A stretch of DNA of 64,000 nt from Alishewanella longhuensis (GCF_014653435.1 NZ_BNAO01000010.1:1-64000); one strand, 5' to 3'; numbered from the stretch's first letter, positions 29,732-39,660 are shown. The notes: generated by a model not told the origin, from the letters alone. Translations and numbers: made by a program.

Positions 29732-30003
29732 AAAGATCCTGCTAATTTTTAGCTCAGTGGGTGTAATGCTGGCATGTTTGATATATTTAACCACAGTTAA
29801 GTAAAAGCACACATCACTTTCCAGTAAAGCAGGTGTATTATACTCATAGTGTTTTAATAAAGCTGCTGCAGTCCAAATAGGTGCAGGGAACTTTCAAAGC
29901 AATTTATAAGTCTAACTCGTTAATTTAAATGCTTTACTGGCTGATCCTTTACAATAGTGCAGCAGTAAAAACCACAAACCGTGTGTTATCAAGGCAGGTG
30001 TTT

Positions 30004-30594
30004 ATGAAAGAGCCATTATTGTTTCGTGTTTGCCGAAATCTACTCATTTTGAGCTGTGCCTTTTGGTTAGCCGCCTGTGCCAGCGGTCCCAAAGTACGCT
30101 CCGACCTAGCCCCCGACGCTAATCTGGCTAATTACCAAACCTTCGGTTTTATGCAGCAACTCGCCACCGATCGCAGTGGTTATACTTCACTGGTAACTCA
30201 GCATTTAAAAGCAGCAGTGACTGCTGAAATGACTGCGCGTGGCTATCGTTACAGCGATCAAGATCCTCAACTACTGGTAAATTTTAATTCTAACGTTGAA
30301 CAACGGGCAGATATTCGGACCACCACCACGGCGGCAACACCTTATTACGGGTATTACCATTATCGCCGCGGTTTTTATAGCCCTTTCCCCTACTATCAAC
30401 AGGAGATTGAAACGGTTCGCTACAAAGTAGGTACCGTCAATATTGATGTGATAGACGCCGCTCGGAAACAATTGGTTTGGGAAGGTATCGCTGAGGGAGT
30501 ATTAAATAAACAGGATATAGAACAACCTCGCGAAGCGATGGCTCGGGTGGTTAATCAGATTTTTGTGCAATATCCGGTTGCGCGCCGACTCTAG
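30004..30594 (+). CDS. DUF4136 lipoprotein
   Basis: A 196-aa predicted lipoprotein: hydrophobic N-terminus ending in the lipobox LAACAS (Cys near residue 24). The mature part has YQTFGFM, LVNFNSN, a Tyr-rich loop and VIDAARKQLVWEG, all usual for DUF4136. The residue after Cys is Ala, compatible with outer-membrane sorting. The start at 30004 follows an AGG-rich site. Function unknown. Confidence 0.85.
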   Translation: MKEPLLFRVCRNLLILSCAFWLAACASGPKVRSDLAPDANLANYQTFGFMQQLATDRSGYTSLVTQHLKAAVTAEMTARGYRYSDQDPQLLVNFNSNVEQRADIRTTTTAATPYYGYYHYRRGFYSPFPYYQQEIETVRYKVGTVNIDVIDAARKQLVWEGIAEGVLNKQDIEQPREAMARVVNQIFVQYPVARRL

Positions 30595-30631
30595 TCGGCA
30601 CCATTTTCCAACAATCACTTAGCTGATGCGG

Positions 30632-31228
30632 CTAGAGCGGATTGACCTTTATTTTTGCCTCTGCCGCAAGTTCTGCTACCTGCATTTTTAATGCCTCGCA
30701 GTTAGCTTGCGGTTCAAGCTGCTGAATGGAAAGGGTTAGATCAGCCACCTTAATACCAAATTTATGCATACTGGTGCGATTAATCAGGTTTTGTTTGTCT
30801 ACCAAGTATAACCAGTCTTTCACGGTAACATCTAACGTCGAACCATCATACGGAATGCGCAGCACATACTGCCAGTAAAGTGCATTACCCGCTAATTGAC
30901 CTTGAGCATTTCCCACTACATCGTCGGCAGTACCTGTTATCTTACCATCTGCAAACTGCTGTAAACGCCAATGACGCTGTTCTATTCTGCCATCGCTAAA
31001 GTAAAACACCTCGTAAAGATTACCTTTATCTCCCGACCATTCACCGCAGAGATCTGCAGTAAAGCGTAAAGTCTGCCGGCCACGCCAGTCTTGCAGCACG
31101 CCATAGGCTTTACCTGAACCAGCAAAAAACTCTTTTAACGATAACACCGGTGTCTCAGCTTTATAGTCTTGCACCGACTGGCTACATCCTGCCACCAAGC
31201 CTAAAATGGCTAAACCTAAAATCCGCAT
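30632..31228 (-). CDS. DUF3833 lipoprotein
   Basis: A 198-aa predicted lipoprotein with lipobox LVAGCS at residues 12-17. The mature part has KEFFAGSGKAYGVLQDWRGRQTLRFTADLCGEW and a beta-rich continuation typical of DUF3833 (lipocalin-like beta strands). The start at 31228 follows AGGAGAG. Function unknown; envelope location expected. Confidence 0.83.
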   Translation of the reverse strand: MRILGLAILGLVAGCSQSVQDYKAETPVLSLKEFFAGSGKAYGVLQDWRGRQTLRFTADLCGEWSGDKGNLYEVFYFSDGRIEQRHWRLQQFADGKITGTADDVVGNAQGQLAGNALYWQYVLRIPYDGSTLDVTVKDWLYLVDKQNLINRTSMHKFGIKVADLTLSIQQLEPQANCEALKMQVAELAAEAKIKVNPL

Positions 31229-31348
31229 AGTTTCTCTCCTGTATTTCGCCATACTTACGCCGTGAATCTACATCTGGCTCACTATCGCCGTAATGCAAAT
31301 GATATGGCAAACTAACGGCATTTATTTTGTCATGGCTGAGAACAGAGT

Positions 31349-31966
31349 ATGCAACACAAAGCAAATGAGCCATTCAACGAATTGATAGCACAGTTTTACC
31401 TCCATGGCTGGGTTTGGGTGCCTAATTTTCTACCTATAGCATTGAATCAGGCATTATTAGCTGATCTTAAGCGACAAACCTTACAGCAAGCGGGGGTGGG
31501 TAGACAGCAAGCGCATCTGTTAAATGCGCAAATAAGGCGCGATAAAACAGCCTGGTTAGACGGTACTAGTCAGCCTCAGCAAGATTATCTGGCAATAATG
31601 ACTCAACTACAGCAAGTCTTTAACCAACGATTTTTTATGGGGTTATTCGACTTTGAGTGTCACTATGCCCGTTATGCCGAGGGGGATTTTTATCAAAAAC
31701 ATCTGGATGCGTTTAAAGGCCGCTCTAACCGGGTGCTCACAACAGTAAGCTACTTAAATAATGTGGAGCAAGGCGGTGAACTGCAGCTTTTTGATGCAGA
31801 GGATAGATTACTAAGCACCATAACACCTACTGCTACTGGCTTATTGTTATTTGAAAGCGAACGTTTTCCGCATCAGGTGTTACCTGCGATTGACGAGCGT
31901 TATAGTATTGCTGGCTGGTTCCGCCGCAACAACAGCTTAAATGGTATGGTAGACCCAGGGACTTAG
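31349..31966 (+). CDS. 2-oxoglutarate/Fe(II) oxygenase
   Basis: A 205-aa prolyl-4-hydroxylase-type dioxygenase. The iron facial triad is readable as HLD in YQKHLDAFKG and the distal His in FPHQVLP; the Arg in RYSIAGWFRR would bind 2-oxoglutarate. Strand motifs RVLTTVSYLNN and GGELQLF fit the double-stranded beta helix. Substrate unknown; relatives hydroxylate ribosomal or translation proteins, but no specific call can be made. Confidence 0.85.
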   Translation: MQHKANEPFNELIAQFYLHGWVWVPNFLPIALNQALLADLKRQTLQQAGVGRQQAHLLNAQIRRDKTAWLDGTSQPQQDYLAIMTQLQQVFNQRFFMGLFDFECHYARYAEGDFYQKHLDAFKGRSNRVLTTVSYLNNVEQGGELQLFDAEDRLLSTITPTATGLLLFESERFPHQVLPAIDERYSIAGWFRRNNSLNGMVDPGT

Positions 31967-31987
31967 CACAGTAAACAGCAACACCTC

Positions 31988-32407
31988 CTAATCTAAAAGC
32001 GTTAACTGTGCTCCTGCTGCCAAGTTGTTGGCAGCAAACCAACCTCTGGGCATTTCCAGCGCAGCAATAACTGCGATTTCAGAGGAAACTGCAGTTTCAT
32101 CAAAGGGTTCAAGCTGACGAATATGATGAATACGCCAATAACTATCAATAAAAGCCACATCAAGAGGCATGCTGGTATTACGCATCCACAAACTGATATG
32201 TTGCGGCTGTTGGTACATTAACAACATCCCAGGGTCTGCTTGCTGCTGAAACATCAACCCTTTAGCCCGCAGCTCCGGTGTCGCAGCTAATTGTACCAGC
32301 ACTGTTAGATGATTAAGCTGCAATTTAGCCAGAGGAAAAGATTGTGTTTCCGTTACTGCTGCGCAGCTTGTCAATAGCAATATTACTGCCAATAACCATA
32401 CTTTCAT
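31988..32407 (-). CDS. DUF192 family lipoprotein
   Basis: A 139-aa predicted lipoprotein starting MKVWLLAVILLLTSC. The DUF192 core has AATPELRAKGLMFQ, GMLLMYQQPQHISLWMRNTSMPLDVAFID and ALEMPRGWFAANNLAAGAQL. The start at 32407 overlaps the ubiA stop as TGATG, indicating translational coupling; an ATG at 32416 is an alternative. Function unknown, though the family is widespread. Confidence 0.85.
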   Translation of the reverse strand: MKVWLLAVILLLTSCAAVTETQSFPLAKLQLNHLTVLVQLAATPELRAKGLMFQQQADPGMLLMYQQPQHISLWMRNTSMPLDVAFIDSYWRIHHIRQLEPFDETAVSSEIAVIAALEMPRGWFAANNLAAGAQLTLLD

Positions 32408-33276
32408 CAAGACCATCCCAGGCTTACAAAAAGCCCTAAAAAAATAATCAAACCAACATAATGGTTATGCAAGAACGCTTGAAAGGCACCTTGTCGGCTT
32501 TGCTTTGCCAAATAATGTTGATAAACAAAAGCAGGCACGGCTAATCCAAGCCCCAAATAAAATGGCCAGGCCATTAACGCCATTGTGCCAATCCAAACTA
32601 GCAAACCTAAGAACAACAACTGCAACAGAGCGATAATAGGTTGCGCATAAGCGCCGAATAAAATTGCAGTAGATTTAATACCTACCTGCAGATCATCTGG
32701 CCGGTCTACTAAAGCATAAAAGGTATCATATGCGACGGTCCAACATAAATTAGCCAAATAAAGCAACCAGGCATAAAAAGGCACTTCGCCCTGAATTGCC
32801 ATAAAAGCCATAGGGATCCCCCAACTATAAGCTGCGCCCAACACGACCTGGGGTAAATGCGTATAGCGCTTCATAAAGGGATAACTACTTGCCAGCAGCA
32901 CTGCCACTAGCGCCAGCAGGCGCGTTTGATTATTGAGGAAGACTAGTAAGATAGCGGCACAGGCTAGTAGTAGGCTAAAAAGCTGCAGCGCCTCCTGTGC
33001 TGAGACCGCCCCCGTTGCCAGAGGGCGATTTTTTGTACGCTCCACCTTACCATCTACTTTGCGATCGGCAAAGTCGTTAATTACACAGCCTGCGGCACGC
33101 ATTAAGACGACACCTAAACTAAAAATAAGCCAAACACTGGCCTCAGGGATCCCTTCGGCAGCGAGCCATAACGCCCACCAGGTAGGCCACAGCAACAAGT
33201 AAATACCAATGGGTTTATCCATTCGCATAAGTTGCCAATAGCTAGCTTTACGCTGCCAACTTAACTGCCAATGCAT
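32407..33276 (-). CDS. ubiA: 4-hydroxybenzoate octaprenyltransferase
   Basis: A 289-aa integral membrane prenyltransferase that attaches the polyprenyl chain to 4-hydroxybenzoate in ubiquinone synthesis. The two Asp-rich motifs are NDFADRKVDGKVERTKNRPL and DTFYALVDRPDD. LMRMDKPIGIYLLLWPTWWALW at the N-terminus is characteristic. The start at 33276 matches the E. coli length and overlaps ubiC by 16 bases; a longer frame to 33357 would lie deep in ubiC. Confidence 0.95.
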   Translation of the reverse strand: MHWQLSWQRKASYWQLMRMDKPIGIYLLLWPTWWALWLAAEGIPEASVWLIFSLGVVLMRAAGCVINDFADRKVDGKVERTKNRPLATGAVSAQEALQLFSLLLACAAILLVFLNNQTRLLALVAVLLASSYPFMKRYTHLPQVVLGAAYSWGIPMAFMAIQGEVPFYAWLLYLANLCWTVAYDTFYALVDRPDDLQVGIKSTAILFGAYAQPIIALLQLLFLGLLVWIGTMALMAWPFYLGLGLAVPAFVYQHYLAKQSRQGAFQAFLHNHYVGLIIFLGLFVSLGWS

Positions 33277-33791
33277 AATTGCTGTACTCCTGGCAAAAAT
33301 ACCTCTGCAACGAGCAGAGGTTGCCCAGCAACCGTAAATACCGAGCGGCGGGCCCAATAGTCAGCGGCGGCAATCGGATAGTCGGTGGTAAGCAGTGACA
33401 ATTGGGCTACCTCTATCGGGCTGCGCACTACGTCGGCAAACTGAAACAATAATTCCCCCAAAGGTTGCTCGCCCAGCAAGGCAAATTGCTGTAAGTGTTG
33501 TAGACTTTGGGCCGGTAACCAGCTCTGTGCATAAACTGCCGGCTGATGATTACACCACATCAACACTTCACGCCGGATACAGTCACCCGTCGGCTCAGGA
33601 AAACAAGGCTGCAAAAATGCAGGTAACGCCATTTTGCTCTCACCCAGCAACTGTAAGCGAAAAGTACTACTGTGTGCTTTCAAGCGCGCAGTTAAAGAAG
33701 CTGATTCAAGTAACCAGGGACTTAACGCCACAGGTAAATTGCTTAAGCTGGCGAGTTGCCAGCGTGCGTCTAAAGATAAAACAGCGGTCAT
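33261..33791 (-). CDS. ubiC: Chorismate lyase
   Basis: A 176-aa enzyme converting chorismate to 4-hydroxybenzoate and pyruvate, the first committed ubiquinone step. Family features are the CIRREVLMW segment and the C-terminal YWARRSVFTVAGQPLLVAEVFLP with the conserved Arg and Glu. Operon order ubiC-ubiA is standard. Confidence 0.93.
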   Translation of the reverse strand: MTAVLSLDARWQLASLSNLPVALSPWLLESASLTARLKAHSSTFRLQLLGESKMALPAFLQPCFPEPTGDCIRREVLMWCNHQPAVYAQSWLPAQSLQHLQQFALLGEQPLGELLFQFADVVRSPIEVAQLSLLTTDYPIAAADYWARRSVFTVAGQPLLVAEVFLPGVQQLCIGS

Positions 33792-33942
33792 TATTTTTAC
33801 TAAATTACCGGTAAAAAAGTTACCGCATCATAGCAAGAGCACAGATAATTTTCAGCTGTAATTAGGGCATGCTAGGTAATTATAGTAACTACTGATACTA
33901 TTAGCATATCAACGATAATCTTTGGCAATAGGATTCAACATC

Positions 33943-34353
33943 GTGAAACTTCTCAAGCTGATGCTAGCTACCATTTTGCTGTTAGGCTGCGCCGTCATAC
34001 CTGTTAAAGCACAAAAGCAAGCGCCTACCGAAGTCGTTTATTATGGTTTTGATCCGGATATTGTGACCAATTATGTGGCAGATAACCGACGAACACTGGG
34101 CTATGTTAGAGTGTCAGTAGAGCTTATGCTGCCAAGTAGAGATTTACTCAGAACCATTGAGTATCATGAACCTATTATTCTCGATACTATTATCGGTATC
34201 TTAAGTAAACAGCCCGAGCAAAAAATTAAATCGCTGACCGGGCGAGAAGAAGTACGGCAACAAATTCTGGAACAATTACAGCTTATTTTAAAACGTGAAA
34301 CCGGCCAAACAATGATTCAGGATGTGCTTTTCACTAAGTATTTATACCAGTAA
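33943..34353 (+). CDS. FliL-like flagellar basal-body-associated protein
   Basis: A 136-aa exported or membrane-anchored protein. After a hydrophobic N-terminus come GYVRVSVELMLPSRDLLRTIEYHEPIILDTIIGILSKQ and REEVRQQILEQLQLILKRETGQTMIQDVLFTKYLYQ, the FliL C-terminal pattern. FliL proteins support stator function, but no flagellar genes are nearby and related FliL-like orphans exist next to ubiC in this group. The start is read as GTG 33943 behind AGGATT. Confidence 0.8.
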   Translation: MKLLKLMLATILLLGCAVIPVKAQKQAPTEVVYYGFDPDIVTNYVADNRRTLGYVRVSVELMLPSRDLLRTIEYHEPIILDTIIGILSKQPEQKIKSLTGREEVRQQILEQLQLILKRETGQTMIQDVLFTKYLYQ

Positions 34354-34358
34354 CACTC

Positions 34359-35165
34359 TCATGTGGGTCTGACACCTTTGCTAAGCCAGGCCCATCCCAA
34401 ACCACATAGCAAACCACCCAAGTGGGCCCAGTTTGCCATATTCACCCAAAGCACATCCATAAAACCCAGCGCCAACCACAAGACCATAAAAGCAGCTAAA
34501 CCATTAGTCACCGGATAAAATTGTGTGCCTTTAAGTTTGTCATATAACCAGCAGTAACCAAAAAGCGCATAGACGACCCCAGATAAACCGCCAAAATTCG
34601 GCCCGGCCAGTGCGAGCTGTAAACCATTAGAGATTACCGCACTACTCAGTGCCAGCTGCAGCAAGTTAGCACTGTTAGTCTGCTGTTCTATTTTATGCCC
34701 TAATAATACCCACCAGCATAGATTAAAGACTAAATGTGTTAGTGAAAAATGAAGTACTATTGGCGTAAGCCAGCGCCAAAACTGCGCCGGTTGCGTTAAT
34801 TGCAACGCGGCGTTGGCCCCAGCAAAGTCGAGTTGTTGCCACAGATAAACCGCTATGGTGAGCAGTAAGAGTATGCTAGTTAATGGCGCCCGCCACAAAA
34901 CAGCAAATGGCACACTGCCGCTAGCTACCGACGTAGTAACTATATTACTCTGCTGCCAAGCTGCAGCCTGATAGCGCGGATGCGCAGGATCTTGTAAAAA
35001 CTGCTCCAGTAAAGTTTGCAACTGTGGTATCTGCTCGGCCGGGGCGAGCAAAGCACTCGCCTGCCCATGCTGCTCAACAAGAACTTGCAGCCCCTGAGTT
35101 TTACAGTAGTCGGCAAATAATAATGCGGCTTTTGCCGATTGAAACTCGACAAATTTATGCATCAT
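34359..35165 (-). CDS. glpG: Rhomboid intramembrane serine protease GlpG
   Basis: A 268-aa membrane protease. An N-terminal cytoplasmic domain (about residues 1-70) precedes six transmembrane helices. The catalytic Ser is in [14 protein letters not shown] and the catalytic His in [13 protein letters not shown]; the [11 protein letters not shown] helix provides the oxyanion His and Asn. The start lies in an ATGATG pair (35165 or 35162) that overlaps the end of glpE. It cuts transmembrane substrates; natural targets are uncertain. Confidence 0.94.
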   Translation of the reverse strand: MMHKFVEFQSAKAALLFADYCKTQGLQVLVEQHGQASALLAPAEQIPQLQTLLEQFLQDPAHPRYQAAAWQQSNIVTTSVASGSVPFAVLWRAPLTSILLLLTIAVYLWQQLDFAGANAALQLTQPAQFWRWLTPIVLHFSLTHLVFNLCWWVLLGHKIEQQTNSANLLQLALSSAVISNGLQLALAGPNFGGLSGVVYALFGYCWLYDKLKGTQFYPVTNGLAAFMVLWLALGFMDVLWVNMANWAHLGGLLCGLGWAWLSKGVRPT

Positions 35166-35490
35166 GATCGCTATTGTTGGCACTTAAATAAGGCTCTTGA
35201 CCACGCCAACTCTCAAAACCACCATCCATACTGAATACTCGCTCATATCCTTGTTCTGCCAAATATTGAGCAGCCCCCTGACTCGAATTGCCGTGATAGC
35301 AAACCACCACCACGGGCTGGCCAAAATCATGCTCGCGCATAAACTGGCCGATGCTGGTATTAGTTAAATGGAAAGCCCCAGCCATATGCCCTTGCACAAA
35401 GCTCTGCTCATCACGGATATCGGCGATAACAGCGTTATCCTGAATAAGTTGTTTTGCCTGGGCTATTGAAATACGCTGAAAGTCGCTCAT
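35155..35490 (-). CDS. glpE: Thiosulfate sulfurtransferase GlpE
   Basis: A 111-aa single-domain rhodanese with the active-site Cys in [17 protein letters not shown], matching GlpE in length and loop. It transfers sulfur from thiosulfate to cyanide or thioredoxin in vitro. It overlaps glpG by 11 bases, the same glpE-glpG order as in E. coli. Confidence 0.94.
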   Translation of the reverse strand: MSDFQRISIAQAKQLIQDNAVIADIRDEQSFVQGHMAGAFHLTNTSIGQFMREHDFGQPVVVVCYHGNSSQGAAQYLAEQGYERVFSMDGGFESWRGQEPYLSANNSDHDA

Positions 35491-35701
35491 ATGCTCTCCC
35501 GAATCAAATAAGGTTTAAAACAAGTGACTTCAAGATACGCGTTTCAATGCCGTGGTGCGAGGCTCAAATTCTTATTTTGAAGTTACTCAGGTATATAATA
35601 CCCCAGCACAGAGCAAATATCAGCAGCCCTTTAAAACAAAGCGCTAGACACAAGATTAAAATATCGTTAACAATATACGCAACATTATGTTGGAGCCTAT
35701 T

Positions 35702-36292
35702 ATGACCCTACTTATTATTTTAACGCTAATCGCCGTGGCTGTGTTCTATATCATCAGCATCTTTAACCAGTTAGTGAAACTGAAGAATCGTTTTCAAAAT
35801 GCCTTTGCGCAAATAGAAGTACAACTAAAGCGGCGCTATGACTTAATTCCCAATTTAGTTGAAACAGCGAAAGCCTACATGCAGCATGAGCGGGAAACCT
35901 TAGAAGCCGTCATTAGTGCACGTAATGCCGCTATTGCTGGCTTAAAAGTCGCCGCCAATAACCCGGGCGATGCTAGCGCTATTGGTCAGTTAGCTTCGGC
36001 TGAAGGAGCACTGCAGGGCGCTATGAGCCGTTTTAGTATGGTGATGGAAGCCTACCCTGATTTAAAAGCTAATCAGAATATGATGCAGTTAACCGAAGAG
36101 CTAACCAGCACTGAAAACCGAATTGCCTTCGCTCGTCAGGCATTTAACGATGCAGTAACCGACTATAATAGCTATAAGCAAAGCTTCCCTCCGATGTTTT
36201 TTGCAGCAAGTTTTGGTCATGCTCAAGATGCCAAATTACTGGAATTCGCCGACAGCGCACAAATTCAACAGGTACCCAAGGTTAGCTTTTAA
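35702..36292 (+). CDS. LemA family protein
   Basis: A 196-aa protein with one N-terminal transmembrane helix (about residues 3-24) and a helical body with VKLKNRFQNAFAQIEVQLKRRYDLIPNLVETAKAYMQHERETLE, the LemA hallmark. The partner M48 protease gene starts 3 bases after its stop. LemA-protease pairs are common and suggest an envelope quality-control unit. The start at 35702 follows TTGGAG. Confidence 0.93.
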   Translation: MTLLIILTLIAVAVFYIISIFNQLVKLKNRFQNAFAQIEVQLKRRYDLIPNLVETAKAYMQHERETLEAVISARNAAIAGLKVAANNPGDASAIGQLASAEGALQGAMSRFSMVMEAYPDLKANQNMMQLTEELTSTENRIAFARQAFNDAVTDYNSYKQSFPPMFFAASFGHAQDAKLLEFADSAQIQQVPKVSF

Positions 36293-36295
36293 ACA

Positions 36296-38128
36296 ATGGC
36301 CACTAATTTTTTTCAGCAACAAGACCTGGCCAGACGTAATACCAAAATTTTGATCCTGTTATTTATGCTAGCCGTGCTTGCATTGATTGTGCTCACTAAC
36401 TTGTTAGTGATGCTAAGTTTTGGCTTTTTTCAGGAGCAGCAAGGGCTGCAGCTGCCGTGGGAAGTCATTACTATCATCAGCTTAGTGGTCATTACGGTTG
36501 TCGGTCTGGCTATTATGGCGAAATGGCACCAGCTGAAACTCGGAGGGCGCAGCATTGCAGAAGCTTTGGGCGGCGAACGCATTGCTCCTGATAGCCAGGA
36601 CCCGCTCAAACGACGCTTGCTTAATGTGGTAGAGGAAATGGCGTTAGCGGCTAATTTACCGGTGCCGCCAGTTTACTGGTTACCCGAGCAGGGTATTAAT
36701 GCTTTTGCGGCCGGTTATAGTCCGGCAGATGCGGTTATAGGTGTAACTCAGGGTTGTATCGAACAGTTGAGTCGCGATGAACTGCAAGGTGTCGTGGCTC
36801 ATGAGTTTAGTCATATTTTAAATGGCGACATGCGGATGAATATTCGCCTAATTGCTATTTTAAACGGTATTTTATTTATCGGTCATATTGGCTATTACTT
36901 GCTACGTGCTGGCAGAGGCCCCCGAATTGCCCTATCAAGCCGCAAGCGCAATGATGGTGCGGCGGGTATCATGTTACTCGGTTTGGGCTTAGTGGTAATA
37001 GGTTATCTTGGTTCTTTTTTCGGTAATTTAATCAAGGCAGCCGTTAGCCGCCAGCGTGAGTATCTAGCTGATGCTTCCGCCGTGCAATTTAGCAGGAACC
37101 CACGCGGTATTGCTGGTGCCTTAAAGCGTATTGGCGGTTATAAAGCAGGCTCTCGCGTCCGTCACGCTAATGCGGATGAGGTCAGTCATTTGTTTTTTGG
37201 GGAAGCAATCAGCCGCTGGGCAGCCATCTTTGCTACTCATCCACCATTGGAGAAACGCATTCGCCGTGTGGATCCCAGTTGGAACGGCCGCTTTCTCAGC
37301 CCCAATACCGAACAAAAAATTAGCCCGGCACAAAGCCAAGAACAGCCGGAAGAAAAACGCCGAAAAGCCATGCTAGCGGCAATCCCCATGCTGCTAACAC
37401 AAAGCAGTCATCAACCCATACCAGCAAAAGCCATTGTATGTGCGATGTTATTAAAAAACGCCTTTACTCCTGCAAATGATACTCAGGGCTTCACCAGTCA
37501 ACTTCAGCTTATTAAAGCTTACGGCGGCGCTTCACTACTGAACGAAGTTGATCAGTTAACGGATGCAGTACAGCGTTTGCCATTGCCTCAACAAGTACAA
37601 TTACTGCAGATGTCGGTACCTGCTTTAAAGCAATTATCCGCCGAAGATTTTCAGCAATTTAATAAATTACTGCAGCAGTTAGCCAGCTCGCCAATGGATT
37701 TGCGGCAATGGCTTTGTCTAAGTTTTATCGAGCATGTTGTTGCCAGTCAGTTTGATACAAAACAGCTTATTCGCCATGTTCATCAACAAAAACTAGCCGA
37801 TCTGTTACCACTGTTGTTACCTCTGCTCAGCGCAGTGGCGGATTGTGCAGGAGACGCTAGTGCAAAACACAATGCTTGGCAGGCAGCTATACAGAAGCTT
37901 GGGCTACCAGCCAGTCACGCTAAACCGGAAGTACAATTTAGCGAGTTAAATCAAGCAATATTGCCACTATTACACACATCGCCGGCCAACAAAGAGCAAA
38001 TATGGCAAGCCATTCTGGCGGCGGTAAAAGCGGATCAACAATTTAGTACAGCCGAGCAAGGATTAATTAATTTACTGGCTTTACTACTTGAAATGCCCGT
38101 GCCCCATACAGATGAGTTCGAAGGTTAA
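36296..38128 (+). CDS. M48 family metalloprotease with long C-terminal extension
   Basis: A 610-aa membrane protease. Two transmembrane helices (about 20-42 and 57-78) precede the zinc motif HEFSH near residue 168; two further helices and the third-ligand region REYLADASAVQF follow. The protease part resembles HtpX and ends near residue 340. A 270-residue Gln/Leu-rich cytoplasmic extension, not found in HtpX itself, makes up the rest. It is coupled to lemA. The enzyme likely degrades membrane proteins; the extension's role is unknown. Confidence 0.9.
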   Translation: MATNFFQQQDLARRNTKILILLFMLAVLALIVLTNLLVMLSFGFFQEQQGLQLPWEVITIISLVVITVVGLAIMAKWHQLKLGGRSIAEALGGERIAPDSQDPLKRRLLNVVEEMALAANLPVPPVYWLPEQGINAFAAGYSPADAVIGVTQGCIEQLSRDELQGVVAHEFSHILNGDMRMNIRLIAILNGILFIGHIGYYLLRAGRGPRIALSSRKRNDGAAGIMLLGLGLVVIGYLGSFFGNLIKAAVSRQREYLADASAVQFSRNPRGIAGALKRIGGYKAGSRVRHANADEVSHLFFGEAISRWAAIFATHPPLEKRIRRVDPSWNGRFLSPNTEQKISPAQSQEQPEEKRRKAMLAAIPMLLTQSSHQPIPAKAIVCAMLLKNAFTPANDTQGFTSQLQLIKAYGGASLLNEVDQLTDAVQRLPLPQQVQLLQMSVPALKQLSAEDFQQFNKLLQQLASSPMDLRQWLCLSFIEHVVASQFDTKQLIRHVHQQKLADLLPLLLPLLSAVADCAGDASAKHNAWQAAIQKLGLPASHAKPEVQFSELNQAILPLLHTSPANKEQIWQAILAAVKADQQFSTAEQGLINLLALLLEMPVPHTDEFEG

Positions 38129-38288
38129 GGTGGGATGATTGCAGACTGTCATTAACCAGCGCGCTGTCGGCTATAAAGTCCCTAGGCAAAAAAACGATGA
38201 GTTGTTTGCAGAGAATGTCAGACAGGGCTTTAGCCGCAGCGCAGCCTCAGGTAGAATAGCGCTTTGTTTTTACCTTGGGAATTAAGCC

Positions 38289-38753
38289 ATGTCTGATAAT
38301 CAATTATTCTTGTTGTACGATACGTCGTTCGACGAAATGGATGCAGAAGGCTGCCCAGGATTTGGCTATGTGCTGCTTTTCTCGGCAGAAGACGCTGAGC
38401 AATTTGAACCGGGTGAGAACCCTAACTGTGCTGCTGTGTCCATGTTATTTACTGACCATGCAGACGGCAGCATAAGCGGTGATCTTTTAGGTTGGGCCCA
38501 CCTGGATGCTGATATTTTTCAGCAATACCCGTTAGGTCAGTTTCTGACATTAATGGAACAAGCTGCACAAGTTGCCATTAATGCATATCGGCAAGTAGGT
38601 CAGGTACCGGATAAACTGGTTGCCGTTAGCTTACCCGATGATGAGTTATTGCAGTTTGATGTGCAATTTAATGATTTACAGCTTACCGAACAACAAACTG
38701 AGCAACAACTTGCCCAGCAATTGATGTTAGGCCGGCCATACCTAGATTCATAA
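38289..38753 (+). CDS. Uncharacterised acidic 154-aa protein
   Basis: I do not recognise a family. The protein is acidic and soluble with no signal peptide. It begins MSDNQLFLLYDTSFDEMDAEGCPGFGYVLLFSAED, has an Asp/Gly-rich middle (FTDHADGSISGDLLGWAHLDAD) and a Gln-rich C-terminal helix. TTGGGAA stands upstream of the ATG. The HDOD gene starts 34 bases after its stop, so the two are probably co-transcribed. Confidence 0.75.
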   Translation: MSDNQLFLLYDTSFDEMDAEGCPGFGYVLLFSAEDAEQFEPGENPNCAAVSMLFTDHADGSISGDLLGWAHLDADIFQQYPLGQFLTLMEQAAQVAINAYRQVGQVPDKLVAVSLPDDELLQFDVQFNDLQLTEQQTEQQLAQQLMLGRPYLDS

Positions 38754-38787
38754 CGAATCAAACTAACCTGAGCACGGAGTAGGCAAG

Positions 38788-39660
38788 ATGGTCAAAGCGA
38801 TTAATATGGCCCTGATAGAGCATGCTTTACAAGGCTTTACTATTCCGCCACAGCCCCAGGTTTTGCGGCATATCCAACAGCAATTAAGTGCGGCTGAACC
38901 TGACTTAAATCGTATCGCGGCGTTGATCGCCCTTGATATCGGTACCGCCGGTTTTACGCTAAAAGTGGTTAACTCCGCCTTTTTTGGCTTGCGCACTAAA
39001 ATTACCTCGGTAGAGCAAGCATGTCGTTATTTAGGGTTAAACCGGGTCGTGTCGCTTGCCCGCAGCGTATTGCTGCGTTTTGCTTTGGAAGATGGCCGTC
39101 AGGACGCTTTTAGCCAAAGACTCTGGAATAACGCTTTGCATACTGCCAATTTGGCAATGGCGCTGGCCAAGCAGCTTAACTTTAACCAGCAATTTCAGGA
39201 TGACTGTTATTCATTAGGCCTATTCCGCAATGCCGGTATGGCGCTGATTAGCCAGCAAAGCAACCAGTACCCGGCTATTATGCAGCGCGGCTTGATGGAG
39301 AATTTTAGCTCCAGTGCCATTGAAGAACAGTTTTTTCAAACTAGCCATGAGGTTTTAGGGTATCTGGTGGCAGAGTCTTGGGGCCTTACCGATACTCTAT
39401 GTAATGTGGTTGCTTATCATCATAGCCCTACCCTGTTATTGGCGACCGATAATATAGACGAGCATCAACGCTTTGCCGTATTAAAAATAGCGGAGTATTT
39501 AAGTGGCGAAAGTCGGCAATTATTCGGCATCAATGTCGATCCAGAGTGGCAAAACCAGCAAACGGCTATCTTGGAAGTGTTGGAGTTAGAACCCTTGCAA
39601 CTGCCAGAGTTGGCCGAGCTGATGCACCGGCAGGACTTACAAACGATTTACAGCGTATAA
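38788..39660 (+). CDS. HDOD domain protein
   Basis: A 290-aa cytoplasmic signalling protein. The HDOD domain covers about residues 10-215: IPPQPQVLRHIQQQLSAAEPDLNRIAALIALDIGTAGFTLKVVNSAFFGL is diagnostic. It includes HTANLAMALA and a late VAYHHSP. HDOD proteins are HD-related regulators of motility, c-di-GMP or stress pathways; no output domain is present. A DUF2256 gene follows after about 50 bases. Confidence 0.9.
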   Translation: MVKAINMALIEHALQGFTIPPQPQVLRHIQQQLSAAEPDLNRIAALIALDIGTAGFTLKVVNSAFFGLRTKITSVEQACRYLGLNRVVSLARSVLLRFALEDGRQDAFSQRLWNNALHTANLAMALAKQLNFNQQFQDDCYSLGLFRNAGMALISQQSNQYPAIMQRGLMENFSSSAIEEQFFQTSHEVLGYLVAESWGLTDTLCNVVAYHHSPTLLLATDNIDEHQRFAVLKIAEYLSGESRQLFGINVDPEWQNQQTAILEVLELEPLQLPELAELMHRQDLQTIYSV

